Source of the DNA: Nakazawaea peltata
Taxonomy: Eukaryota > Ascomycota > Pichiomycetes > Alaninales > Pachysolenaceae
Direction: 5' to 3'
Assembly: GCA_001599355.1 (NCBI GenBank)
Contig: BCGQ01000002.1
Span: 199,554-263,553 of the forward strand
DNA: 64,000 bases
Positions within the stretch are counted from its first letter, which is position 1, and each line of letters begins with the position of its first letter. Shown here piece after piece: positions 1 to 8,742 of the stretch. The translations under genes and the position numbers were made by a program. The notes beneath the pieces were generated by a model that was not told the origin of the DNA, made no database searches, and saw only the letters and a program-made list of their open reading frames with translations.

Positions 1-1040
1 CTGTCTATATGGATGAGCAGCCGCCATTATCTCTTATATATCAGCCTGTCTATTTATAGCTCTTCAAGCCCAATTAAGGATAAAAATAAAAATAAAAAAC
101 CAAAAAAAAAACAAAGGGAGAAAAGATTTTCGCGTGGGTTCCAAAAATTTTCCTCTGTAGCAGTGAAATTTAAGGATGCAGATGGAATTATGCAGGAAAG
201 CTGGGCGAGACAGGGGAGGGAAAGAGAGGGAAAGAGAGGGAGAGAGAGGAATGGAGAGGAGAGAGAAGAGGGAGGAGATGCAGAACAGGAAGAGCAGAGA
301 GGAGGAAGAGAGGTAGAAACTGAGCGGGAAACAAGGAGAGCTCGATCCTTCGATTGAACTCGTGCGCTGTTCCTTAACTCTGTTCATGCACTTGCCTCTT
401 TCGATGCACTTCCAAGATTATACCAATTAAATGCATGACAATTAAATTTGATTAGCTTCGTTTTTAATTTATCTAAAGCTGGGCGCAATTATTGACCGTG
501 GGGAATAAGGAAGAGGGTGGATCAAAGGGTGGATCAAGAGTAGGTGAATCAAGAGAAAGTGATTAAGAGAAGGTGGATCAAGAGTGTGGATCAAGTAGAA
601 GTGACGATCTTTATCTAAGTATTCAAATATCTTTAAGTTTGCCTTGTGTGTCTTGTATCTCTCGTATCAGTTTCCTTTCTATCGCCCTCATTTCTTCTCT
701 CCCTTTGATAAATCCGAAACAATAGGCCCTTTTGGCATGGAGAGCTTTCCACATCTTTTTCTCGGCCACACTTCACGCACAAAAGCACTCTATTTTGACG
801 CGTTTCCGGAGTCAGGAGTATGCCGTAAAAGGAAAGTTTAGGAGAAAAAATCTGGAGCTAAAAATGAAAACAAATTTCTTGAAAGGGAAAGAGCTAAGCG
901 CAGATGAGCATAAAATGGGAAATGTGATCTGATACATTAGGGAGTCTAGACGAGAGTAGGGAGAGAGGAGAAGGGAAGAGAAGGGAAGTAGACAGAAAGT
1001 AGGAAAGAGAAGAAGCGAAGAGAAGAAGAGAAGAAAAGTA

Positions 1041-1145
1041 GAGAAGTGAGAGGTAGAGAAGTGAGAGGTAGAGAAGTGAGAGGTAGAGAAGTGAGAGGTA
1101 GAGAAGTGAGAGGTAGAGAAGTGAGAGGTAGAGAAGTGAGAGGTA
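1041..1145. repeat. 15-bp tandem repeat, 7 units
   Basis: The unit GAGAAGTGAGAGGTA is repeated seven times without error, and a partial unit follows. Because 15 is a multiple of three, the minus strand shows an open frame of repeating pentapeptides. That is a by-product of the unit length, not evidence of a gene. Confidence 0.95.
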
Positions 1146-1176
1146 GAGAAGTGAAGTGAAGTAACTGGAGTAAGTG

Positions 1177-1177
<1 letters not shown>

Positions 1178-1249
<72 letters not shown>
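1178..1249. repeat. GTAA tetranucleotide microsatellite (about 18 units)
   Basis: This is an uninterrupted run of GTAA units. The flanks (GTAACTGGAGTAAGTGA before, GTAACTGAAGTAAGTGA after) are near copies of one another, which suggests growth by slippage from a duplicated seed. Read on the + strand the array is a string of overlapping GTAAGT splice-donor sequences. Confidence 0.95.
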
Positions 1250-1959
1250 CTGAAGTAAGTGAATAAGTAAAGAAAACTGGGGCTGTGTATCATTATAAGA
1301 GGCACTAATAACCCCCAAAATATTCCAAAACATTCTGTTCAGTTTATATTAATCTTTGACAGATTTCTCTTAACTAATTCTCATATTTGAGAAAAGTTGT
1401 AATCTAGACTTTAACTCAACTCTAACCCCCTATTTAATTAATACAGATGAAGATAAATATGTGATGGACAGTATATGTGATGAACAGTATACGTAATGTA
1501 GCTCTGTACAGATCATGAGTGCTGTCATACTTTCAAACTGCACTGTTCTGCACTGTTCTCTACCGTTATCTACAGCTCCCATACCGCTATCTACCGTTCC
1601 CCTACACTTCCTCGACTCCCCGAGCATATCCTCACTTCTTTCTCCCCTACTCCCCTTATTTTCCTGCTCCCCCCTTCTCCCCCCTGCTCCCCCATTTACT
1701 ACTCTCCCCTTATTTTCCCTATTTCCCCTATCCCCATCATACTCTCCCCTTATTTTCTTTACTCTCCCCTTATTTTCCTTTCCTATTTCCTCCTTCCCCC
1801 GCTTTCTCGCTTCTTACCGCGCAGCAAAAAATCTCCCTCCTTCCCACCAATTCTTCCCTCTCACTTTATTACGCATTTTACACTTTTTCATAATCTCACC
1901 TAATCCATTCAACAACCCCAAACCACCAATTCCAATCCATCCTCTCACCCCTCTACACC

Positions 1960-3942
1960 ATGTTCAAGAAATTAATCGGCGGTAGCCACGACAAGTCCGC
2001 CAAATCAAAAACATCAAATGGTTCCACGTTAAAATCTGGGGCGGCGGCTAAATCATCCAACGGCAAGAAAACAATAACCGAAAAAGAGTCCCCTCAACAT
2101 ATCGAGAACGCCGCTGGTTCAACTGCTGATGACGGTTATGATAGTGACAGCGAGGCTCAATTGCGTCTGAGATTGAACTTGGTCGAATCTCCAGAAGATT
2201 TGAAACCTATTACTAATAACCCAAATTTGCCATTCGGTGATGGCTCAAATAAGATCTTTGGAATGGAGAATTTCGGTAATACATGTTACTGTAACTCGAT
2301 CTTACAAGTGCTATATTATACTACCGAGTTCAGAAAAGCTATGCTCACGTTCCCTGAACGTGATCCTTCCCATTTCCGTAAGAGAAGATTGTATGTGACG
2401 GGTGATAAATTACATGGGTTTGTCCAACTGCAATTGAATCAGATGGATCCTGCCGATTATCTGTCGTATCCACACACGGATTCTTCCTCTGATGACGCAT
2501 CTACTAAAGTTGAGAAAAAGAAAGGATTATTTGGGATGGGAAAATCCAAGCAACAGACAGTTTATTCGAATTCTACTTCCACAACAGCTAATAATTCATC
2601 ATATCTTTCTGGACATCTGAATGGAGATGGTTCTACCCCAAATTCAGCTGGTGAACATGAAGACGAGATCCAACAAATCAAAAATTCTTATTTGATCGAT
2701 AAAAATATCCTGAAAAAATACCCAGCTTTACAAAGTATCAAATCGGTTTATCAATTGAACCAACAACGCACCTTATCAATATTGGGAGACACAGAAGATC
2801 CAAACGATAACGTTGAACGTAGAAAAAGACACGCATTATTCACCGGACCAATCATCAATTTAGACCATCTTTACAATGACACTTATGGAATGCAAAAGAC
2901 TTTGTTCTCGGCTCTTAAAGACGTGTTCGAATGTATGGTTGAAAACAAGAGTCTGACTGGTGTCGTTTCCCCACAAAAATTGATCGAAGTATTGAAAGAG
3001 GAGAATGAGCTTTTCAGAAGTTCAATGCATCAAGATCTGCATGAGTTCCTCAACTTCCTCGTAAATAGTATATTAGAAGTAGTAGACATGTATGATAGCC
3101 CAAGTAACAAGGATGAGCCTCGTAAAGGTTCTACGAGTTCGATGCTCTCTGAAGAGAAGAGACAAATTCATGATATTTTCGAAGGTTTACTTTCAAGTGA
3201 AACTAAATGTCTTTGTTGTGAAACGGTTTCGACTAGAGATGAAAAATTCATGGACTTGTCGATCGATTTACTGAAATCTTCTTCAGTTACAAGCTGTCTT
3301 AAACAATTCTCACAAAGTGAAATGTTACAAGATCAAAACAAATTCTATTGCGATTCATGTCATTCGTTACAAGAAGCTCTGAAGACGATCAAATTGAAAA
3401 AACTCCCAAAAGTATTACTGTTACATTTAAAAAGATTCAAATACTCGGATGAACTCAACAGAAATATGAAATTATTCCATCGTGTCACCTACCCTAAGAA
3501 CTTAAGACTCTTCAACACCACCTCCGACACAGAACAGCCAGATAAATTATACCAATTGTACGCTGTGGTTGTCCATATTGGAGGAGGACCTCATCATGGT
3601 CATTATGTATCGTTGATCAAGACGGAGAATTTCGGCTGGTTACTTTTCGACGACGAAGCCGTAGAATGTATCGACGAGAATTACGTGTTCAAGTTCTTCG
3701 GTGACGGTCCAGGTTTACTGACACTGTATGTATTATTCTATAAAGAGACAGATGAGTTATCAAATATGAAAAATAATCTCTTCAACGGGTTTGAAGATGG
3801 AGAAATAGAGAGTGATTTCGAATTAGGTGGAGTGGCCCAAGATCAAACTTTAGATTTGAAATTAGGTTTAGATGCTTCAGATAAATTATCGGCCTCATTA
3901 TCAGAACCAAAGAACAAAAAGATGTTCAATTGGAAAAAATAA
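1960..3942 (+). CDS. UBP9: Ubiquitin carboxyl-terminal hydrolase, Ubp9/Ubp13 (USP12/46) type
   Basis: This 660-residue USP-family cysteine protease removes ubiquitin from proteins. Seen in the sequence: a Cys box GNTCYCNSILQVLYY with the nucleophile near residue 109; a zinc-ribbon pair (CLCC near 420, CDSC near 465) in the fingers region; a His box GGPHHGHYVSL with the catalytic His near 548; and an acidic partner in LLFDDEAVE. An insertion rich in Ser/Asn (about 165-235) and a charged C-tail surround the core. Two CTG codons (360 and 487) sit where USPs have conserved Ala (QDAHEF, ILALHLKRF). In S. cerevisiae UBP9 and UBP13 are duplicates; a single ancestor is expected here. The stop codon directly abuts the stop of the convergent PRPP synthetase. 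Confidence 0.9.
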   Translation: MFKKLIGGSHDKSAKSKTSNGSTLKSGAAAKSSNGKKTITEKESPQHIENAAGSTADDGYDSDSEAQLRLRLNLVESPEDLKPITNNPNLPFGDGSNKIFGMENFGNTCYCNSILQVLYYTTEFRKAMLTFPERDPSHFRKRRLYVTGDKLHGFVQLQLNQMDPADYLSYPHTDSSSDDASTKVEKKKGLFGMGKSKQQTVYSNSTSTTANNSSYLSGHLNGDGSTPNSAGEHEDEIQQIKNSYLIDKNILKKYPALQSIKSVYQLNQQRTLSILGDTEDPNDNVERRKRHALFTGPIINLDHLYNDTYGMQKTLFSALKDVFECMVENKSLTGVVSPQKLIEVLKEENELFRSSMHQDLHEFLNFLVNSILEVVDMYDSPSNKDEPRKGSTSSMLSEEKRQIHDIFEGLLSSETKCLCCETVSTRDEKFMDLSIDLLKSSSVTSCLKQFSQSEMLQDQNKFYCDSCHSLQEALKTIKLKKLPKVLLLHLKRFKYSDELNRNMKLFHRVTYPKNLRLFNTTSDTEQPDKLYQLYAVVVHIGGGPHHGHYVSLIKTENFGWLLFDDEAVECIDENYVFKFFGDGPGLLTLYVLFYKETDELSNMKNNLFNGFEDGEIESDFELGGVAQDQTLDLKLGLDASDKLSASLSEPKNKKMFNWKK

Positions 3943-4947
3943 CTATATAACAACATGGTTAAATAAATATGATACACTCTCACCGTAATGTAATCTACGT
4001 ATCAGTTCACCCAACATCATACTGACGTCGATGATATCCAATTTAGGACATTGGGCCAATTTATCACCCAATGGCATCGAATTTGTGCAAACTACTTTCT
4101 CCAAACATGAATTATTGATCAACTCAATGGCATTACTACTGAAAATTCCATGAGTAACTATCAGAATAACACGTTTGGCACCATTCTCATTCTGTAAAAT
4201 ATCCAGCAGCTTACATAACGTCCCACAAGTGTCTGCCATATCATCTACAAGGATACATGTCTTACCGGTGACATTACCAACGAGGACCATCTTGGATACT
4301 TCGTTAGGTTTAGCACGTTCTTTATGGATCAAGGCGAAATTCAAATCCAATTTGTCCAGAATCAGAGCTACTCTTTTCAGTCCTCCTGCATCTGGACTTA
4401 CAATGATCAAATCGTCAGCCCTTGCTGACGCATTAGAAGGATGCAAATAGTTCTGTTTGATATAGTTCAACACATTTGGTTCCAGGTATAAATTATCGAC
4501 CGGGATATTGAAGAACCCTTGGATTTGGGACAGATGTAAATCCAATGTGATCACATGGTCACAACCAGCAGTTTGTAACAAGTTAGCCACCAATTTCAGT
4601 GTAATAGGAGCACGAGATTTATCCTTCTTATCTTGTCTGGCATATGGGAAACTTGGAATTAACGCCGTGATACGTCTAGCTGAAGCACTTTTAGAGGCAT
4701 GGATTAAGATCAATAATTCCATCAAATAATCATTAATGTCATCTCCACCACATCCTGTTTGGATGATATACACATCCTCATCTCTAATACTCTCTCCAAT
4801 GACCACAGAGCTTTCTCTATTGGAGGTTTGATCCACTGTGATACGGGATAATGGGATGTCTAAATTCAGGGAAACTAACAGCAGGAATTCAGGATGAGAA
4901 TTCCCGGCTAATAATTTGATATCGTTTGGAGTTTTATGGACTGTCAT
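3943..4947 (-). CDS. Ribose-phosphate pyrophosphokinase (PRPP synthetase), Prs2/3/4 type
   Basis: Makes 5-phosphoribosyl-1-pyrophosphate from ribose-5-phosphate and ATP for nucleotide, His and Trp synthesis. The 334-residue length fits the short PRS paralogues rather than Prs1 or Prs5, which carry inserts. Visible motifs: ATP-binding [14 protein letters not shown], the metal-site DLH in [13 protein letters not shown], and the PRPP loop [10 protein letters not shown]. The tail CPKLDIIDV...ESVSYLF resembles Prs3. The first 60 residues are divergent: the usual TGEVSFSIGES reads [12 protein letters not shown], losing the Gly of the GE motif. It may therefore be a partner subunit in a heteromeric enzyme, as yeast Prs proteins usually are; that is inference. 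The paralogue assignment is uncertain. An RRPE-like AAAATTTTT lies upstream at 5057-5065. Confidence 0.9.
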   Translation of the reverse strand: MTVHKTPNDIKLLAGNSHPEFLLLVSLNLDIPLSRITVDQTSNRESSVVIGESIRDEDVYIIQTGCGGDDINDYLMELLILIHASKSASARRITALIPSFPYARQDKKDKSRAPITLKLVANLLQTAGCDHVITLDLHLSQIQGFFNIPVDNLYLEPNVLNYIKQNYLHPSNASARADDLIIVSPDAGGLKRVALILDKLDLNFALIHKERAKPNEVSKMVLVGNVTGKTCILVDDMADTCGTLCKLLDILQNENGAKRVILIVTHGIFSSNAIELINNSCLEKVVCTNSMPLGDKLAQCPKLDIIDVSMMLGELIRRLHYGESVSYLFNHVVI

Positions 4948-5262
4948 GATATATTGTCTCTATACCTTGTCTGGTGTCTAATGTCTGGTGTCTGGTGTCT
5001 GGCGTCTGGTGTCTGCCCGTCTACTTGTCTCCTCCTTCGTCTTAGTGAAGGTAATTAAAATTTTTACAACTTCCTAAAAGGGTAATGTTATAGCACGGTG
5101 ACCCAGATCAAATTGATCAGCAGAATATCAATTTTTATATAGATCAGCAATTTACGAATTATGATCCTGTCGAACAGCGCTGCAAATCTGATCGTCTGAT
5201 AAACCAACTAAGGTACCCCCCTCGATATACCCCGGATATACTACTTAAGGCACCAATACACC
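4948..5262. promoter_or_regulatory. Divergent promoter region of the PRPP synthetase and UBC6
   Basis: This 315-base spacer separates two outward-facing genes. It holds a short direct repeat (GTCTGGT units, 4983-5015) close to the PRPP synthetase start and an RRPE-like AAAATTTTT at 5057-5065. Nothing else was recognised. Confidence 0.5.
4983..5015. repeat. 7-bp tandem repeat (GTCTGGT)
   Basis: Four and a half units of GTCTGGT with one base variant, with further partial copies just upstream (from about 4968). It lies in the 5' leader or promoter of the PRPP synthetase. Confidence 0.85.
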
Positions 5263-6012
5263 ATGCCAATAGTAGAGGCTAGACAAAGATTGACGAAGGA
5301 GTACAAAAATTTACAAAAAAACCCTCCTCCTTATATCACCGCCAGACCAAATGAAACTAACATTTTAGAGTGGCACTACATTATAGATGGACCACCTGAT
5401 ACGCCATATTTCAATGGACAATACCATGGGACTTTGACTTTCACGGCTAATTATCCATATGCTCCTCCTTCAGTGAGGATGTACACTCCAAGTGGCAGAT
5501 TTCAACCTAGAACTAGACTTTGTTTGTCGTTGAGTGATTTCCATCCTGAAAGTTGGAACCCTGGATGGTCTGTAGCTACTATATTGGTGGGATTATTGAG
5601 TTTTATGACTAGTGATGAGCAAACTACTGGTTCCATTCAATCTAATGAAGCTACTAAGTTACAATGTGCTAGAAAATCCATGGAATTCAACATGACTAGT
5701 AACCCTGAGTTCCGTAAGATCTTCCCAGAATATATCGAGATTAATCAAAGAACTTTACCACAGAGATTACAAGAGATGGATCAACATCGTATTGAGACTT
5801 TGAATGGGAAGACGACTGCTGTTACTCCAAAGGTTGCTGCGGCTCCTGTTAAACCACAAAAGAAGATAAAAAGTGCCAGTGTCGAAGATGAAATAAGAGC
5901 AAAGAGGAGACCTTCATCTTCTAATACTCAGTCAACTTCTTATGTTGTGGTATTGAAGGTTATTGTACCATTATTGGTTTTATTTGCTGGTGTTTTTTAT
6001 GCTAAGCAATAA
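5263..6012 (+). CDS. UBC6: ER-anchored ubiquitin-conjugating enzyme E2 (Ubc6)
   Basis: Tail-anchored E2 of the Doa10 branch of ER-associated degradation. The UBC fold occupies residues 1-155, with the active-site Cys at residue 87 in RLCLSLSDFHPESWNPGW. The Cys is followed by the Ubc6/UBE2J-type sequence instead of the usual HPN layout. A linker rich in Lys/Ala/Pro leads to a C-terminal membrane segment (about 228-246, VVVLKVIVPLLVLFAGVFYA) with only three residues after it, typical of a tail anchor. Length 249 matches the family. It is divergent from the PRPP synthetase and convergent with DPH3. Confidence 0.95.
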   Translation: MPIVEARQRLTKEYKNLQKNPPPYITARPNETNILEWHYIIDGPPDTPYFNGQYHGTLTFTANYPYAPPSVRMYTPSGRFQPRTRLCLSLSDFHPESWNPGWSVATILVGLLSFMTSDEQTTGSIQSNEATKLQCARKSMEFNMTSNPEFRKIFPEYIEINQRTLPQRLQEMDQHRIETLNGKTTAVTPKVAAAPVKPQKKIKSASVEDEIRAKRRPSSSNTQSTSYVVVLKVIVPLLVLFAGVFYAKQ

Positions 6013-6026
6013 TTTGACATTTATGA

Positions 6027-6137
6027 ACGACATGTCTACATTCAACTCCTATCAACGACATGTCTACATTCAGGTCGTATCAACTACTTGCCTACATTCA
6101 ACTCTTATCAACTACTTGTCTAGATTTAAGTCTGTCA
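6027..6137. repeat. 28-bp tandem repeat downstream of UBC6
   Basis: Four consecutive 28-base units start at 6027, 6055, 6083 and 6111 (the last slightly shorter) with core CATGTCTACATTCAACTC and growing divergence. A more decayed fifth copy follows. They lie just after the UBC6 stop, so they are probably in its 3' UTR. The rest of the 6013-6340 spacer holds nothing recognised. Confidence 0.85.
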
Positions 6138-6340
6138 ACAGACTCTTCTCTAGATTGAAGTCCCATAATAACATTCTTATCTACACTATGTCCTATTAAT
6201 GGACCCTTGCATTAAATCACTATAATCAATTTTATTATTATACACTTTTGTAGACATTCTTGTCTTTTTTATTGTCATAAATTTCGTTACCAGATCATTA
6301 TGATCAGATATATGCAGGCTACTTCTCTCTCACAACATCC

Positions 6341-6565
6341 TCACTCCAACTGATCTTCATACTCTTTCAAATCTTCAGGATCAAATATTACTTGTACCAT
6401 TAATGAACACGAAGGACACACCGCAATATCTTCACCATCTTGTAAATCCATCAAGCCTATTTGAAATCTATCTCCACAAGGACAAGGGTATGAAAAAAGC
6501 TGAGTAGTAGCATCAAATGTGAAATCTTCGATCTCTACCTCATCATAAATGGTTTCTGTACTCAT
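6341..6565 (-). CDS. DPH3: Diphthamide biosynthesis protein 3 (Dph3/Kti11), CSL zinc finger
   Basis: A 74-residue CSL-type zinc protein that serves as the electron carrier for the Dph1-Dph2 radical enzyme making diphthamide on eEF2. It also supports Elongator-dependent tRNA wobble modification. The whole protein is the family domain: EIEDFTFD near the start, the first metal pair CPCGDRF near residue 28, and the second pair [12 protein letters not shown] near residue 50. Length and motif order match Kti11. It is transcribed away from RPS8. Confidence 0.96.
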   Translation of the reverse strand: MSTETIYDEVEIEDFTFDATTQLFSYPCPCGDRFQIGLMDLQDGEDIAVCPSCSLMVQVIFDPEDLKEYEDQLE

Positions 6566-6725
6566 TTCACTTTCACAAGTTCACACCTCAACACCTACAC
6601 TGGACCCTGACTTGACCTTTATCTATCGCCTTCTGTCTAGCGCTATAAAATTTTTTATCTTTTCTTTTGATGTGATGAGCAGGATAAGGAAGGGATGGTT
6701 TGGTGTTATGATGTTGAAATATTTA

Positions 6726-6733
6726 TAGGGTTA
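6726..6733 (-). promoter_or_regulatory. Tbf1-like site
   Basis: The minus strand reads TAACCCTA, matching the ARCCCTAA-type element bound by Tbf1 in ribosomal protein promoters of Candida. It is 12 bases from a Cbf1-type E-box. Confidence 0.55.
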
Positions 6734-6745
6734 TACACCTAATGC

Positions 6746-6753
6746 CACGTGAC
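6746..6753. promoter_or_regulatory. Cbf1-type E-box
   Basis: CACGTGAC (GTCACGTG on the minus strand) is the preferred Cbf1 site. Cbf1 works together with Tbf1 at ribosomal protein genes in Candida albicans, so the pairing here is meaningful. Confidence 0.6.
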
Positions 6754-6770
6754 CATGTTCATCTTTTTTT

Positions 6771-6783
6771 AGTGACTGTCACT
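6771..6783. promoter_or_regulatory. Homol-D-like palindrome
   Basis: AGTGACTGTCACT is an exact inverted repeat around CTG. It contains GTGACTG, seven of eight bases of the ancestral Homol-D box (TGTGACTG) of fungal ribosomal protein promoters. It sits 17 bases from the Cbf1 site. Confidence 0.5.
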
Positions 6784-7035
6784 GCGCACCTCCCGTCCCA
6801 GCTCAATTTGGGGCTCCCATTTTTACTGCGCATAAAAGGTAGTTTGAGCTTTCCCTCACTTGTCTGCTCTCCTTTACAGTGTGAAAAAAAAGAAAAAATC
6901 CCATACTGTGAGGAGAAAAATTTTTTTCCTTTCAATTTTTTCTCTCTTTTTTTTCTTCTAGTTTTATTATTTGAAAAATCTTTTCTTCATATTTTATATC
7001 CATATTGAATATATCATCAAGAACACCAAGATAAA

Positions 7036-7485
7036 GTAAGTGGAATATTCTTTAAACAGCATCAAGAGATCGTCATAGTGAGTTCATGGAGCATTATCCG
7101 AGTTGATATCATCATTGGAGTGAAGTTGAATCAGGGATTATCAGTTATTTGAACAAGATTTAGAATCGACGAAGAATGGAATGGGCAAATAGTGGTAATT
7201 AATTTTGGGTTTTAGCTAAGAATGGATGATGAGATATGATGTGATGGAGATATTGTGGATGTGTAATGAATCCATGATGTTCTATTCGCTTCATAGAGTT
7301 ATATCTATCGTTATTCATTGGCTTCCAAGATATTGTTAACCGACTTTATGGTCTTCATACAAGGGATAAAACATGATATAACTACAAAACATCCGTGCTT
7401 TGGCTAATGTCATTCCATTTGTTGAAACCACTCGACATTTTTGATGTGAAAAATTTTCCTCAAATTTCATACTAACAATTCATAG
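7036..7485 (+). other. RPS8: 5'-UTR intron of RPS8
   Basis: A 450-base intron inferred from a perfect donor GTAAGT at 7036, a perfect branch point TACTAAC at 7470-7476 and an acceptor CATAG ending at 7485. The acceptor is only eight bases before the RPS8 ATG. All three signals are canonical. It lies wholly in the leader, so it does not change the protein. I looked for an intron-encoded snoRNA: a box-C-like ATGATGA is present near 7225, but I found no matching box D. Confidence 0.85.
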
Positions 7486-7493
7486 TATACAAG

Positions 7494-8090
7494 ATGGGTA
7501 TTTCTCGTGATTCAAGACACAAAAGAGCCGCCACCGGTGCTAAGAGAGCTCAATTCAGAAAGAAGAGAAAGTTCGAATTGGGTCGTCAAGGTGCTAACAC
7601 CAGAATCGGTCCAAAGAGAATTCACTCTGTCAGAACAAGAGGTGGTAACCAAAAGTTCAGAGCTTTGAGAGTTGAGACCGGTAACTTCTCTTGGGCTTCT
7701 GAGGGTATCTCCAGAAAGACCAGAATTGCTGGTGTCTCTTACCATCCTTCCAACAACGAATTGGTTAGAACTAACACTTTGACCAAGTCTGCTATTGTCC
7801 AAGTTGATGCTACTCCATTCAGACAATGGTACGAGACCCACTACGGTCAACAATTGGGTAAGAAGAAGACTGGTGTCGAAGAAGTCAAGAAGTCTAGAAA
7901 GGTTGAGAGAAAGTTGGCCGCTAGAGCTTCCCAAGCTGAGATCGAGGCTGCCGTTGCTGCTCAATTCAACTCTGGTAAATTGTACGCTTGTATCTCTTCC
8001 AGACCAGGTCAATCCGGTAGATGTGATGGTTACATCTTGGAGGGTGAAGAATTGGCATTCTACTTGAGAAGATTGAACACCAAGAAATAA
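7494..8090 (+). CDS. RPS8: Small-subunit ribosomal protein eS8
   Basis: A 198-residue eS8 of the 40S subunit. The highly conserved N-terminus [18 protein letters not shown] and a C-terminus with [20 protein letters not shown] identify it. Lys/Arg-rich throughout, length as in other yeasts. Codon use is strongly biased (AGA, TTG, GGT, GCT, TCC, CAA), as expected for a highly expressed gene, and no CTG codon occurs in it. It is preceded by a leader intron and by Tbf1/Cbf1/Homol-D-like sites. Confidence 0.98.
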   Translation: MGISRDSRHKRAATGAKRAQFRKKRKFELGRQGANTRIGPKRIHSVRTRGGNQKFRALRVETGNFSWASEGISRKTRIAGVSYHPSNNELVRTNTLTKSAIVQVDATPFRQWYETHYGQQLGKKKTGVEEVKKSRKVERKLAARASQAEIEAAVAAQFNSGKLYACISSRPGQSGRCDGYILEGEELAFYLRRLNTKK

Positions 8091-8742
8091 GTTACTTATA
8101 TCTAGGTTTATTCTCTTTTAGTTTGTATCTTCATGAAAAAATAAAAATATAATATAATATATCTTTCATATAAGATCATTCTTGTATTCTGTCTAATTAA
8201 GCGTAGGGTATTTAAGAGGGGGTTGGCCAGAGAATGAGAGAATGAGAGAATGAGAGAGCCAGGGAACGAGAGAGCAAGACAGCCAGAGAACCAAGAGAAG
8301 GCAGGAGAAAAGACTTTACCTACACATTTTCTACACATTTCTACACATTCCTTACACAATTCCAACTAATTCATTAAATCTATACACAAATCTTGTTAGT
8401 AAATCTCCTCCATAATATTAACTATGGAAATGTAAAGATCAGTGTTAGGCAATATAGTTTATCTGCAACTTCCCCCCATAAAAAGGGGAATCAGTACAGG
8501 TCTGTGTTATATTTTTCTCATCAGTAAGATTACACCTCCATCGATTCAATTAAACATACCTAGAACTCAATCTATCTTCACTTATTTAGTTGTCGTTTTA
8601 TAAAAGAACCAGCTTTTTACTCTACTATTTTCTTAAGTATTGGGAAAATTTTTATTGTGTGCGGTTAACTATAGAGGAAAAAATTTTCTTTGGCAGATCT
8701 GAAAGGTCGTGCACACTCAATAACACCCCCAATCTAAGAGGC
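8091..8742. other. Intergenic spacer, RPS8 to glucoamylase (convergent)
   Basis: Between two gene 3' ends. It contains three exact AGAGAATG units (8229-8252) within a longer degenerate purine stretch to about 8310, and AT-rich sequence around 8130-8170 that may serve 3'-end formation for RPS8. I see no gene. Confidence 0.6.

Larger units (their letters stand above)
1..1959. repeat. Gene-free, repeat-rich purine/pyrimidine DNA
   Basis: I see no credible gene here. The open frames are built from low-complexity sequence. From about 190 to 330 the + strand is almost pure purine. Around 510-600 a degenerate motif resembling GGTGGATCAAGAG recurs. Seven exact 15-base units (GAGAAGTGAGAGGTA) fill 1041-1145, followed by about 18 GTAA units at 1178-1249. 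From about 1560 to 1800 the strand becomes C/T-rich with repeated CTCCCCTTATTTTC-like blocks, which leads into the promoter of the ubiquitin protease. It could be a subtelomeric or inter-genic expansion, but no telomere repeat is visible. Confidence 0.75.
6566..7035 (+). promoter_or_regulatory. RPS8 promoter and first non-coding exon region
   Basis: This divergent spacer between DPH3 and RPS8 contains a cluster of ribosomal-protein-gene-like sites (listed separately), then a T-rich stretch at about 6880-6960 typical of ribosomal protein promoters. Transcription probably starts between that stretch and the splice donor at 7036. Confidence 0.65.

Noticed and set aside
13-357. 114-codon frame rich in Arg/Glu
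   Set aside because: Product of a purine-rich tract; no domain, and an equally long frame exists on the other strand.
812-1333. 173-codon minus-strand frame with repeating pentapeptide
   Set aside because: Created by the 15-base and GTAA repeats; no recognisable sequence outside them.
7036-7485. snoRNA within the RPS8 leader intron
   Set aside because: A box-C-like ATGATGA is present, but no box D (CTGA) with terminal stem could be found; H/ACA folding cannot be judged by eye.
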